Translations under genes and position numbers: made by a program
In this document: positions 1-8,078 of the stretch, one piece after another
Position numbering within the stretch: the stretch's first letter is position 1
Layout: every line of letters starts with the position of its first letter
Notes under the pieces: generated by a model
What the model was told of the DNA's origin: nothing
The model's database searches: none
Seen by the model: only the letters and a program-made list of their open reading frames with translations
Origin: Pseudomonas cremoris
GTDB lineage: Bacteria > Pseudomonadota > Gammaproteobacteria > Pseudomonadales > Pseudomonadaceae
Length of the DNA: 64,000 nucleotides
Direction of reading: 5' to 3'
Assembly: GCF_014230465.1 (NCBI RefSeq)
Contig: NZ_JAAXCY010000002.1
Coordinates: forward strand, 1-64,000

Positions 1-66
1 ACCCACACGAATTGCTTGATTCAGTTGTTAAAGAGCGGTTGGTTAAGATCTTTCGTCTCAACCGAG
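1..66 (-). ncRNA. 5' leader of a 16S rRNA operon transcript (partial)
   Basis: The minus strand reads GCTCTTTAACAA, then AATCAAGCAATTCGTGTGGG, to the window edge. This closely resembles the pre-16S leader segment of gamma-proteobacterial rrn operons. The mature 16S gene is not inside the window. The transcription start is estimated from the -10 box at 73-78. Confidence 0.8.
25..36 (-). promoter_or_regulatory. rrn boxA antitermination element
   Basis: Minus-strand GCTCTTTAACAA matches the conserved boxA used by NusB/NusE antitermination in rRNA leaders. It lies about 30-40 nt downstream of the estimated start of the proximal promoter. Confidence 0.85.
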
Positions 67-72
67 GCGCGC

Positions 73-100
73 ATTTTACAGCAGCCTCATTTGCTGTCAA
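73..100 (-). promoter_or_regulatory. rRNA operon promoter, proximal
   Basis: Minus-strand consensus -35 TTGACA (95-100), 16-bp spacer, -10 TAAAAT (73-78), followed by a GC-rich discriminator (GCGCGCC). Such discriminators are typical of stringently controlled stable-RNA promoters. A short A/T-rich stretch just upstream of the -35 could act as an UP element. Confidence 0.85.
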
Positions 101-182
101 GTGATTATTTTCAGAAGCTTTCGAAGATTTCTTCAACAACTTCAACCACTTGCGCTTCCGATCACTCGTTAGCGGGATGCGA

Positions 183-210
183 ATTCTACAGCGTTACACG
201 CTGCTGTCAA
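183..210 (-). promoter_or_regulatory. rRNA operon promoter, middle
   Basis: Minus-strand -35 TTGACA (205-210, consensus), 16-bp spacer, -10 TAGAAT (183-188). Same spacing and direction as the promoters at 329-356 and 73-100, about 110-145 bp apart. Confidence 0.8.
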
Positions 211-328
211 CACCTCTTTTTCAACTTCTTGCGGGCTTCGATGAGCTGAAGCAACTGACTGCCGAAACCTACATAACCCATTGTTTACCAAGGAGTTTTC
301 CGTTTCGACTGCGCCGGAAGTGGGGCGA

Positions 329-356
329 ATTATAGGCCTCCAGAATCTGCCGTCAA
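329..356 (-). promoter_or_regulatory. rRNA operon promoter, most distal of three
   Basis: Read on the minus strand, a -35 hexamer TTGACG (351-356) is separated by 16 bp from a perfect -10 TATAAT (329-334). It is the first of three sigma70 promoters with identical 16-bp spacing pointing towards the 16S leader at the left edge. Assignment to rrn is inferred from direction and from boxA downstream. Confidence 0.75.
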
Positions 357-400
357 CCTGTTTCTTCACATTTCTGTCATATAGGTCAGAAAACCCCCAA

Positions 401-433
401 AAACACAAAAGCCGGCCCCAAGGGGCCGACTTT
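401..433 (-). terminator. Rho-independent terminator of the mmsA transcript
   Basis: A 9-bp stem with one G-T type mismatch (411-419 with 422-430, 2-nt loop) is followed on the minus strand by a T-rich tract (TTTTGTGTTTTT). It lies 10 bp past the mmsA stop, between the gene and the rrn promoters. Confidence 0.85.
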
Positions 434-442
434 CAGCTCATG

Positions 443-1936
443 TTACAAGCTAGGGAACGCGAACTGCGAGGCTTCATGGCTGGCCCGCTGCGGCCAACGC
501 TGAGTGATCGCTTTGCGACGGGTATAGAAACGCACCCCATCCGGCCCATAAGCGTGCAAGTCGCCAAACAGCGAGCGCTTCCAGCCACCGAAGCTGTGAT
601 ATGCCACCGGCACCGGCAGTGGAACGTTCACACCCACCATGCCCACTTCAATCTCGTCACAGAACAGACGCGCGGCTTCACCGTCACGAGTAAAGATGCA
701 GGTACCGTTGCCGTATTCATGATCGTTGATCAACTGCATCGCCGCTTCCAGGCTATTCACCCGCACCACGCACAGCACTGGCCCGAAGATCTCTTCTTTA
801 TAGATGCGCATCTCAGGCGTTACGCGATCAAACAGGCTGCCACCCAGGAAGAAACCTTCCTCATGTCCGGCAATGCTCAAGCCGCGCCCATCAACCACCA
901 ACTCAGCCCCCGCCGCCACACCGTCTTCGATATAGCCACTGACCTTGTCCCGCGCCTGCCCCGTCACCAACGGCCCCATATCCAGCCCGCAAGAGGTGCC
1001 GGCACCAATCTTCAGCGCCTTGACCTGCGGCACCAGCTTGGCGATCAACGCATCCGCTACCTGGTCGCCCACGCAGACAGCCACCGAGATCGCCATGCAA
1101 CGCTCGCCGCACGAACCATAGGCCGCGCCCATCAAGGCACTGACCGCGTTATCCAGGTCTGCATCCGGCATCAACACCGCATGGTTCTTCGCACCGCCCA
1201 GGGCCTGCACGCGTTTACCGCGTTTGGTGGCTTCGGAATAGATGTACTCGGCAATCGGTGTCGAGCCCACAAAACTCAGCGCCTTCACCTCCGGCGCTTC
1301 GATCAGCGCATCCACCGCGCCCTTGTCACCGTGCACCACGCTCAGCACGCCCTTAGGCAGACCGGCTTCCTGCAACAGTTGTGCAATCAACAGCGTCGAG
1401 CTCGGATCACGCTCCGACGGTTTCAGGATGAAACAGTTACCGCAGACAATCGCCAGCGGGTACATCCACAGCGGCACCATCGCCGGGAAGTTGAACGGGG
1501 TGATACCCGCTACCACGCCCAGAGGCTGGAAATCCGACCACGCATCAATATTCGGTCCTACGTTACGGCTGTATTCACCCTTCAGAATCTCCGGCGCCGA
1601 ACACGCGTACTCAACGTTCTCGATCCCGCGCTTCAATTCACCAGCCGCGTCCTCCAGCGTCTTGCCGTGCTCTTCGCTGATCAACTGCGAGATACGCGCT
1701 TCGTTTTGCTCCAGCAATTGCTTGAAACGAAACATCACCTGGGCACGCTTGGCCGGCGGGGTATTACGCCACGCAGGAAACGCAGCCTTGGCCGAGTCGA
1801 TAGCCTGCTGAATAGTTTCACGACTGGCCAACGGCACCTGGTGAATCACTTGGCCGGTGGACGGGTTGTACACATCGGCACTACGGCCGCTGTCACTGAC
1901 CAACTCACCGTTGATCAAATGCTGGATAAGGCTCAT
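443..1936 (-). CDS. mmsA: CoA-acylating methylmalonate-semialdehyde dehydrogenase
   Basis: 497 aa, the normal MMSDH/IolA length. It oxidises (methyl)malonate semialdehyde with NAD+ and CoA, giving propionyl-CoA or acetyl-CoA. Visible family features are TPFNFPAMVPLWM (Rossmann/substrate region), ILKPSERDP, FVGSTPIAEYIY, and the catalytic cysteine in GSCGERCMA; GERCMA marks this subfamily among aldehyde dehydrogenases. The start is supported by AGGAG 6 nt upstream. It lies 39 bp downstream of the aminotransferase gene on the same strand, so the two probably form an operon in which the transaminase makes malonate semialdehyde from beta-alanine. A valine or inositol role is possible but less favoured by context. 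Confidence 0.93.
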   Translation of the reverse strand: MSLIQHLINGELVSDSGRSADVYNPSTGQVIHQVPLASRETIQQAIDSAKAAFPAWRNTPPAKRAQVMFRFKQLLEQNEARISQLISEEHGKTLEDAAGELKRGIENVEYACSAPEILKGEYSRNVGPNIDAWSDFQPLGVVAGITPFNFPAMVPLWMYPLAIVCGNCFILKPSERDPSSTLLIAQLLQEAGLPKGVLSVVHGDKGAVDALIEAPEVKALSFVGSTPIAEYIYSEATKRGKRVQALGGAKNHAVLMPDADLDNAVSALMGAAYGSCGERCMAISVAVCVGDQVADALIAKLVPQVKALKIGAGTSCGLDMGPLVTGQARDKVSGYIEDGVAAGAELVVDGRGLSIAGHEEGFFLGGSLFDRVTPEMRIYKEEIFGPVLCVVRVNSLEAAMQLINDHEYGNGTCIFTRDGEAARLFCDEIEVGMVGVNVPLPVPVAYHSFGGWKRSLFGDLHAYGPDGVRFYTRRKAITQRWPQRASHEASQFAFPSL

Positions 1937-1975
1937 GCAGGGCTCCTGAAAAGTTGTTCTATAAAGAAGGAGAAA

Positions 1976-3325
1976 TCAGTCGATCTTGTTCAGCACTTCG
2001 CCGACCGCGTCGAACAGACGATCCAGGTCCTGCGGCTTGCTGTTGAAGGTTGGCCCAAACTGCAGCGTGTCGCCGCCAAAGCGCACGTAGAAACCGGCCT
2101 TCCACAAGGCCATGCCGGCCTCGAATGGACGCACGATGGCATCACCGTCACGCGGGGCAATCTGAATCGCACCGGCCAGGCCATAGTTGCGAATGTCGAT
2201 TACGTTCTTGCTGCCCTTCAAGCCATGCAGCGCATTCTCAAAGTGCGGCGCGACTTCGGCTACGCTCTGCACCAGGTTTTCCTTCTGCAGCAGGTCCAAT
2301 GCCGCCAGGCCAGCCGCGCACGCTACCGGGTGCGCCGAGTAGGTGTAACCGTGTGGGAATTCCACCGCGTACTCAGGCGTGGCTTGGTTCATGAAGGTCT
2401 GATAGATCTCGCTGCTGGCAATGACCGCGCCCATCGGGATTGCACCGTTGGTGACTTGCTTGGCGATGCACATCAGGTCCGGGGTTACACCAAAGCTGTC
2501 GGCACCGAACATCGAGCCGGTACGGCCGAAACCGGTGATCACCTCATCGAACACCAGCAAAATGTTGTGCTGGTCGCAGATCTCGCGCAGACGCTTGAGG
2601 TAACCCTGTGGCGGCACCAGCACGCCAGCGGAACCCGCCATCGGCTCAACAAACACCGCAGCGATGTTCGAAGCATCATGCAGCTCGATCAGCTTGAGCA
2701 ATTCATCGGCCAAGGCAATACCGCCTTGCTCCGGCATGCCACGGGAGAACGCATTGCTCGCCAGCAAGGTGTGCGGCAGATGGTCAACATCCATCATTGC
2801 CTGGCCAAAAATCTTACGGTTGCCGTTCACACCACCCAGGCTGGTACCGGCGATGTTTACACCGTGGTAGCCACGGGCGCGGCCGATCATCTTGGTCTTG
2901 GTGGCCTGGCCTTTTAGGCGCCAGTAGGCGCGCACCATTTTCACCGCGGTATCAGCGCACTCAGAACCGGAGTCGGTGAAGAACACGTGGTTCAGGTTGC
3001 CCGGGGTCAGGTCGGTAATCTTTTCTGCCAGTTGGAAGGACAGCGGATGACCGTATTGGAACCCCGGCGAGTAATCCAGGGTGCCCAGTTGCTTGGCAAC
3101 CGCCTCTTGGATTTCCTTACGGGTATGCCCGGCGCCGCAGGTCCAAAGACCCGACAACGAGTCGTAGACCTTGCGCCCCTTGTCATCCGTCAACCAGCTG
3201 CCTTCAGCGGCCACGATCAGGCGCGGGTCACGCTGGAAGTTACGGTTGGCGGTATAGGGCATCCAGTGCGCGTCCAACTTCAGTTGGCTGGCCAGGGACG
3301 ATGGGGCGTTTTCGGGCATGTTCAT
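1976..3325 (-). CDS. bauA: beta-alanine (omega-amino acid):pyruvate aminotransferase
   Basis: 449 aa class-III PLP aminotransferase that transfers the amino group of beta-alanine and other omega-amines to pyruvate, giving malonate semialdehyde and alanine. Visible: TDSGSECADTAVKM (cofactor phosphate region), ARGYHGVNIAGTSLGG, LVFDEVITGFGRTG, and the PLP lysine in CIAKQVTNGAIPMG. I chose the ATG at 3325 (MNMPENAPSS) because GAGG lies 8 nt upstream; an in-frame codon 7 residues earlier lacks this support. It precedes mmsA on the same strand and diverges from a LysR gene, the arrangement I remember around PA0132 in P. aeruginosa and PP_0596 in P. putida. Confidence 0.93.
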   Translation of the reverse strand: MNMPENAPSSLASQLKLDAHWMPYTANRNFQRDPRLIVAAEGSWLTDDKGRKVYDSLSGLWTCGAGHTRKEIQEAVAKQLGTLDYSPGFQYGHPLSFQLAEKITDLTPGNLNHVFFTDSGSECADTAVKMVRAYWRLKGQATKTKMIGRARGYHGVNIAGTSLGGVNGNRKIFGQAMMDVDHLPHTLLASNAFSRGMPEQGGIALADELLKLIELHDASNIAAVFVEPMAGSAGVLVPPQGYLKRLREICDQHNILLVFDEVITGFGRTGSMFGADSFGVTPDLMCIAKQVTNGAIPMGAVIASSEIYQTFMNQATPEYAVEFPHGYTYSAHPVACAAGLAALDLLQKENLVQSVAEVAPHFENALHGLKGSKNVIDIRNYGLAGAIQIAPRDGDAIVRPFEAGMALWKAGFYVRFGGDTLQFGPTFNSKPQDLDRLFDAVGEVLNKID

Positions 3326-3450
3326 CAGCAAAACCTCGCAAGGCAAAAGGCAGCGTCGGGATTGAAAAGCGTTGTTGCAGCTAAATTGCCACGGCGATAA
3401 AGTCGGTGAAATTCAACTCTTCTAACCTTCAGTCAGGCCTTTACTAAACT

Positions 3451-4371
3451 ATGAGCAGCCGTCGACCCGATCCACTGGCCCAAGTCAGCGACTTCGACAT
3501 ACGCCTGTTGCGCATCTTTCGCAGCGTGGTGGAGTGCGGTGGTTTCTCGGCGGCAGAAACCGTGCTTGGCATCGGTCGTTCGGCGATCAGCCAGCAAATG
3601 AGTGATCTTGAGCAGCGCCTCGGCTTAAGACTCTGCCAACGCGGGCGCGCTGGGTTTTCCCTGACCGAAGAAGGCCGCGAGGTCTACCAATCCGCCCTGC
3701 AGCTATTAAGTGCCCTGGAAAGTTTCCGCACTGAGGTCAACGGCCTGCACCAGCATTTGCGCGGCGAGTTGATCATCGGCCTCACGGACAACCTCGTCAC
3801 CCTGCCCCACATGCGCATTACCCACGCGTTGGCACAGCTGAAGGAGCGCGGTCCGGACGTGCAGATCCAGATCCGCATGATCGCCCCCAACGAAGTGGAA
3901 CAAGGTGTGCTCGACGGTCGACTGCACGTCGGCGTGGTGCCGCAAGCCAGCGCACTGTCAGGACTGGAATATCAACCGCTGTACAGCGAACGCTCATTGC
4001 TCTACTGCGCGGTTGGCCACCCTCTGTTTTATGCCGACAACAAACAACTAGACGACACACGCATCGACAGCCAGGACGCCATCGCCCCCACCTTCCGCTT
4101 GCCAGCCGACATCCAGGCGCACTACCAGGCCCTCAACTGCACCGCCAGTGCATCTGACCGCGAAGGCATGGCGTTCCTGATCCTCACTGGCCGCTACATC
4201 GGCTACCTGCCCGATCACTACGCCAGCCTATGGGTGCAACAAGGCCGACTGCGTGCGCTGAAACCGGCTACACGTTTTTACGATTTAAGCCTCGCATCGG
4301 TCACGCGCAAGGGCCGCCGCCCCCATTTGGTGCTGGAAAGTTTCCTGGAAAGTCTCGCGGCAACCCGCTAA
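3451..4371 (+). CDS. LysR-family transcriptional regulator, likely of bauA-mmsA
   Basis: 306 aa. The N-terminal winged HTH (about residues 15-75) shows DIRLLRIFRSVVECGGFSAA and IGRSAISQQMSDLEQRLGLRLC, followed by a periplasmic-binding-protein-like effector domain (about 95-300). It diverges from bauA with a 125-bp gap, the usual geometry for a LysR activator of its neighbour. The ATG at 3451 has no good Shine-Dalgarno site. No convincing T-N11-A box was identified by eye. The effector is unknown; beta-alanine is a guess from context. Confidence 0.88.
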   Translation: MSSRRPDPLAQVSDFDIRLLRIFRSVVECGGFSAAETVLGIGRSAISQQMSDLEQRLGLRLCQRGRAGFSLTEEGREVYQSALQLLSALESFRTEVNGLHQHLRGELIIGLTDNLVTLPHMRITHALAQLKERGPDVQIQIRMIAPNEVEQGVLDGRLHVGVVPQASALSGLEYQPLYSERSLLYCAVGHPLFYADNKQLDDTRIDSQDAIAPTFRLPADIQAHYQALNCTASASDREGMAFLILTGRYIGYLPDHYASLWVQQGRLRALKPATRFYDLSLASVTRKGRRPHLVLESFLESLAATR

Positions 4372-4436
4372 CGCGGCGTCGCGGCAAAAAGCTGAGCAGT
4401 TGGACAGTTTTTTGCAAGAGCACAAGGACATCGACC

Positions 4437-5846
4437 TTGAGCTTGCCCGCCATGCCACCAGAATCGTCCAGCAACAGCGACCTGATCTACGGACTCAACG
4501 ACCGACCAAAACCCGCGCCTGCCTTATTGGCCGCACTGCAACATGTGCTGGCCGCTTTCGTGGGCATCATTACTCCGCCATTGATCATCGGCTCTACCTT
4601 GGGCCTGACCGCCCACTTGCCCTACTTGATCAGCATGGCACTGATGGTCTCCGGCGTCGGCACCTTCATCCAGGCGCGTAGGCCGTTTGGTATCGGCGCC
4701 GGGATGATCTGCCTGCAAGGCACCAGCTTCGCGTTCCTCGGCGCAGTATTGTCGGCGGGCTTCCTGGTGAAGCAACGTGGCGGCAGCCCGGAAGACATCA
4801 TGGCGATGATCTTCGGCGTGTGCTTTTTCGGCGCTTTGGTGCAAATCGTGCTGAGCCGCTTCATCGGCCAACTGCGCCGGGTGATCACACCGTTGGTGAC
4901 CGGAATTGTGATTACCCTCATCGGCATCAGCCTGATCAAAGTAGGCATCACTGACCTGGGCGGCGGTTTCAACGCGCCCGACTTTGGCGCGCCCACCAAC
5001 CTGGCGTTGGGCGTGTTCGTGGTGTTGACGATCATCTTGCTCAACCGTTCCAACACCCCCTGGGTACGGCTCTCGGCGATCATCATCGGCCTGGCCCTTG
5101 GCAGCCTGGCGGCTTGGTTCAGCGGCAAGCTCGTACCCCAAGCCCTGCCCGATCTGCCGCTGGTCAGCCTGCCAATTCCCTTTCGCTTCGGCTTCAACTT
5201 CGACTGGAGCGCTTTCCTACCGATCGCGCTGATTTACCTGATCAGCAGCATCGAAACCGTCGGCGACCTGACCGCCAATTGCATGATCGCCCGCCAGCCC
5301 ATCAGTGGCCCCTCCTATATAAGCCGGCTCAAGGGTGGCGTATTGGGTGATGGCGTCAGTTGCATGATCGCCGCCACGTTCAGCGCCTTCCCCAACACCA
5401 CGTTTGCCCAGAATAATGGCGTGATCCAACTCACCGGCGTGGCCAGCCGTTATGTCGGTTTATACATTGGCGTGGTGTTGTTTTGCCTCGGATTGTTTCC
5501 GTTGATTGGCGCAGTGCTGCAGCAAATCCCCAAGCCCGTTCTGGGCGGCGCAACGCTAGTGATGTTCGGCAGCGTGGCCGCTGCCGGTGTGCGTATCCTG
5601 GCCCAGGCGCCGTTGGACCGTCGCAGCATGTTGATCATCGCCACTTCCTTTGGCGTCGGCCTGGGCATCGCCGCCCAACCGAACCTGCTGCACCTGATGC
5701 CAACCCTGGTGCAGAACCTGTTCGATTCGGCCATCACCAGCGGCGGCCTGACGGCCATTGTGCTGTGCCTGTTATTACCGGAGGCCAAGGCCAGCCCCAT
5801 TGCCGCAAACCACACATCGGAAAGCGACACACTCGAACCGCTTTGA
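4437..5846 (+). CDS. NCS2 nucleobase:cation symporter (purine/urate permease)
   Basis: About 469 aa inner-membrane protein of the nucleobase-ascorbate transporter family. After a short polar N-terminus it shows hydrophobic segments throughout, with LQHVLAAFVGIITPPLIIG near the start and the family signature region SSIETVGDLTANCMIA then FPNTTFAQNNGVIQLTGVASR. Start: a TTG at 4437 has AAGGA 8 nt upstream, whereas the first good ATG (4452, MPPESSSNSD) lacks a clear site; both give nearly the same protein. The RutR-like regulator and two purine deaminases nearby suggest a purine or urate substrate, which cannot be fixed from sequence alone. Confidence 0.9.
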   Translation: MSLPAMPPESSSNSDLIYGLNDRPKPAPALLAALQHVLAAFVGIITPPLIIGSTLGLTAHLPYLISMALMVSGVGTFIQARRPFGIGAGMICLQGTSFAFLGAVLSAGFLVKQRGGSPEDIMAMIFGVCFFGALVQIVLSRFIGQLRRVITPLVTGIVITLIGISLIKVGITDLGGGFNAPDFGAPTNLALGVFVVLTIILLNRSNTPWVRLSAIIIGLALGSLAAWFSGKLVPQALPDLPLVSLPIPFRFGFNFDWSAFLPIALIYLISSIETVGDLTANCMIARQPISGPSYISRLKGGVLGDGVSCMIAATFSAFPNTTFAQNNGVIQLTGVASRYVGLYIGVVLFCLGLFPLIGAVLQQIPKPVLGGATLVMFGSVAAAGVRILAQAPLDRRSMLIIATSFGVGLGIAAQPNLLHLMPTLVQNLFDSAITSGGLTAIVLCLLLPEAKASPIAANHTSESDTLEPL

Positions 5847-5933
5847 CGGTTTTATTGCATCGGGACTTGTCTGGGGCTTGAGGGTGGGTTATCTGTGCAC
5901 ACGTCGTCTCTATCGATCAGCACGGAAACCTCC

Positions 5934-6593
5934 ATGAGCCTCGAAGTTCCTGCCCACAGCAACCCCACCGGAAAACCCGCCAGCCGTATTCGGCAAAAGA
6001 ACGAACAAGCGATCCTCCAGGCTGCTGAAGACGAATTCGCGCGCCATGGCTACAAAGGCACCAGCATGAATACCATTGCTGCCAGTGCCGGACTGCCTAA
6101 AGCCAACTTGCATTACTACTTCACCAATAAGCTGGGGCTGTATATCGCGGTACTCAGCAATATCCTCGAACTGTGGGACAGCACATTCAACGCGCTGACC
6201 GCCGAGGACGATCCCGCCATCGCCTTGAGTCGCTATATCCGCACCAAGATGGAGTTTTCGCGACGTCATCCCCAAGCCTCGCGGATCTTCGCCATGGAGA
6301 TCATCAGCGGCGGCGAATGCCTGACCGAATATTTCAGCCAGGACTATCGCGCCTGGTTCAGCGGCCGTGCCGCGGTGTTCCAAGCCTGGATAGAGGCCGG
6401 CAAGATGGACCCCGTCGACCCGGTGCACCTGATCTTCCTGTTGTGGGGCAGCACCCAACATTACGCCGACTTCGCCACCCAAATCTGCCGCGTCACTGGC
6501 CGTACCAAGCTGACCAAGCAGGATATGGAAGACGCCGGCAACAACCTGATCCACATCATTCTCAAAGGCTGTGGCGTCAAGCCGGCCCTATAA
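5934..6593 (+). CDS. TetR-family regulator with RutR-like C-terminal domain
   Basis: 219 aa. The N-terminal HTH (residues about 20-65) includes QAAEDEFARHGYKGTSMNTI and AGLPKANLHYYFTNK. The C-terminal part (SRYIRTKMEFSRRHPQASR, MEIISGGECLTEYF, LLWGSTQHYADFATQI) resembles the RutR/YcdC-type ligand-binding domain, whose best-known member senses pyrimidines. The ATG at 5934 is preferred over one 13 codons upstream because GGAAA precedes it. It lies 87 bp downstream of the NCS2 permease on the same strand, so regulation of nucleobase uptake or use is a reasonable inference. Confidence 0.88.
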   Translation: MSLEVPAHSNPTGKPASRIRQKNEQAILQAAEDEFARHGYKGTSMNTIAASAGLPKANLHYYFTNKLGLYIAVLSNILELWDSTFNALTAEDDPAIALSRYIRTKMEFSRRHPQASRIFAMEIISGGECLTEYFSQDYRAWFSGRAAVFQAWIEAGKMDPVDPVHLIFLLWGSTQHYADFATQICRVTGRTKLTKQDMEDAGNNLIHIILKGCGVKPAL

Positions 6594-6605
6594 ACGAAGC
6601 GCCTT

Positions 6606-7187
6606 ATGTCTTTCACGCTGACCGGCCTTTGCGAATTTCGTGAAGAAATACGCAAAAGCCGCTTTATCACCCTTGCCGCCCCGATCACCAGCCCGCAAGA
6701 CGCCCAGGCGTTTTTCGAGCAGCACAGCGACCTGAACGCCACGCACAACTGCTGGGCCTGGAAACTCGCCGACCAATACCGCAGCAATGACGATGGAGAG
6801 CCCGGTGGCACGGCGGGTCGACCAATCCTGGCGGCCATAGAGGCGCAAGGTTTTGACCAGGTCGCGGTACTGGTCATTCGCTGGTACGGCGGCATCCAAC
6901 TCGGCACCGGTGGTCTGGCCCGCGCCTACGGGGGTGGCGCGAACAAATGCCTGCAAAACGCCGAACGCATCGAACTGATCAGCCGGGTGCCGTTGAGCTG
7001 CGCCTGCAGTTTCTCCGAATTGAATCTGGTAAAACTGCGTGTCGCCGAACTGGGCGGGCTGGTGGTGGAGGAAACCTTTACCGCCAATGGCGTCGAACTA
7101 CAGCTTGCCTTGGGTGAAGCACATATCGACACCTTGCAAACTCAACTCGCCGACCTCAGCCGTGGGCGTATCTTGCTACAACGCTGA
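6606..7187 (+). CDS. YigZ/IMPACT-family protein
   Basis: 193 aa. Contains the IMPACT/UPF0029 signature HNCWAWKL...SNDDGEPGGTAGRPIL and the downstream VIRWYGGIQLGTGGLARAYG block (residues about 45-115). The rest fits the second ferredoxin-like domain of YigZ. The family is widespread; eukaryotic IMPACT modulates Gcn1/Gcn2, while the bacterial role is not settled. It starts 12 bp after the TetR stop, which suggests cotranscription. Confidence 0.9.
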   Translation: MSFTLTGLCEFREEIRKSRFITLAAPITSPQDAQAFFEQHSDLNATHNCWAWKLADQYRSNDDGEPGGTAGRPILAAIEAQGFDQVAVLVIRWYGGIQLGTGGLARAYGGGANKCLQNAERIELISRVPLSCACSFSELNLVKLRVAELGGLVVEETFTANGVELQLALGEAHIDTLQTQLADLSRGRILLQR

Positions 7188-7236
7188 AACTGCTTACATT
7201 GAACTCCCTGAACCGCGACTCCAAAGGAAGCTTTTC

Positions 7237-7923
7237 ATGTCTACGCCAAAAACCGCACTGATCATCGGCGCCTCGCGCGGGCTGGGCCTTGGCCTGGTCA
7301 AGCAATTGCTCCAGGACGGCTGGGACGTGACCGCCACCGTACGAGACCCGAGCAAAGCCGATGCCCTGAAAGCCGTCGGGCCAGTGAAGATCGAGAAACT
7401 CGACATGGACGATCAGCAAGCCGTGATTGCCCTGAGCCAGCGCCTCAAGGACCGCACCTTCGACCTGTTGTTCGTCAACGCCGGCGTCAAAGGCCCCGCG
7501 AATCAGGAACCGGGCCACGCCACCCTGGCGGAAGTCGGCCAACTGTTTTTCACCAACGCCGTGGCACCGATCAACCTGGCCCAGCGGTTCGTCGGGCAGA
7601 TCCGCAAAGACAGCGGCGTGCTGGCGTTCATGAGTTCGGTACTGGGCAGCGTGACCATCCCCGATGGCTCGGACTTGGCGCTGTACAAGGCCAGCAAGGC
7701 CGCGCTCAACTCCATGACCAACAGTTTCATCACCCAATTGGGTGATCAAAAATTGACCGTGTTGTCGCTGCATCCGGGCTGGGTGAAAACCGACATGGGC
7801 GGCGAAAACGCGCATATCGACGTCGACACCAGCGTGCGTGGCCTGGTAGATCAAGTGAATGCCTACACCGGTAAAGGCGGCCACCACTTCGTGGACTACA
7901 AGGGCGATACCATCGCCTGGTAA
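7237..7923 (+). CDS. short-chain dehydrogenase/reductase (SDR)
   Basis: 228 aa classical SDR. NAD(P)-binding TALIIGASRGLGLGLV (residues 6-21), the LLFVNAGVKGP motif, and catalytic Ser...Tyr-x3-Lys seen as FMSSVLGSVTI and LYKASKAALNSM. The start at 7237 has AAAGGA 8 nt upstream and follows the yigZ-like gene by 49 bp. PGWVKTDMGG at the C-terminal side is typical of C-factor/YbbO-like SDRs. The substrate is unknown. Confidence 0.9.
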   Translation: MSTPKTALIIGASRGLGLGLVKQLLQDGWDVTATVRDPSKADALKAVGPVKIEKLDMDDQQAVIALSQRLKDRTFDLLFVNAGVKGPANQEPGHATLAEVGQLFFTNAVAPINLAQRFVGQIRKDSGVLAFMSSVLGSVTIPDGSDLALYKASKAALNSMTNSFITQLGDQKLTVLSLHPGWVKTDMGGENAHIDVDTSVRGLVDQVNAYTGKGGHHFVDYKGDTIAW

Positions 7924-7937
7924 CCGCCTCCCACACC

Positions 7938-7969
7938 ATCTCGTCCATCCTCCTACAGATGGACGAGAT
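7938..7969 (+). terminator. 12-bp perfect inverted repeat after the SDR gene
   Basis: ATCTCGTCCATC (7938-7949) pairs perfectly with GATGGACGAGAT (7958-7969) across an 8-nt loop, 15 bp past the SDR stop. There is no T-run, so it is a possible Rho-dependent or mRNA-end hairpin rather than a classical intrinsic terminator. Confidence 0.5.
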
Positions 7970-8078
7970 CTCGAACTACACGTAATCTACTCCCTCGCCT
8001 TAACCGGCGACCCTGGATCAGCAGACAGGGCAACACTGAGCTGGCAAACCTGAACCCATCATTCAGAGGAGCCGGCCA

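Noticed and set aside
281..2917. 878-residue open frame on the plus strand opposite mmsA and bauA
   Set aside because: It runs antisense to two well-supported genes, has no domain or ribosome-binding site and the Arg/His-rich composition typical of a shadow frame in GC-rich DNA.
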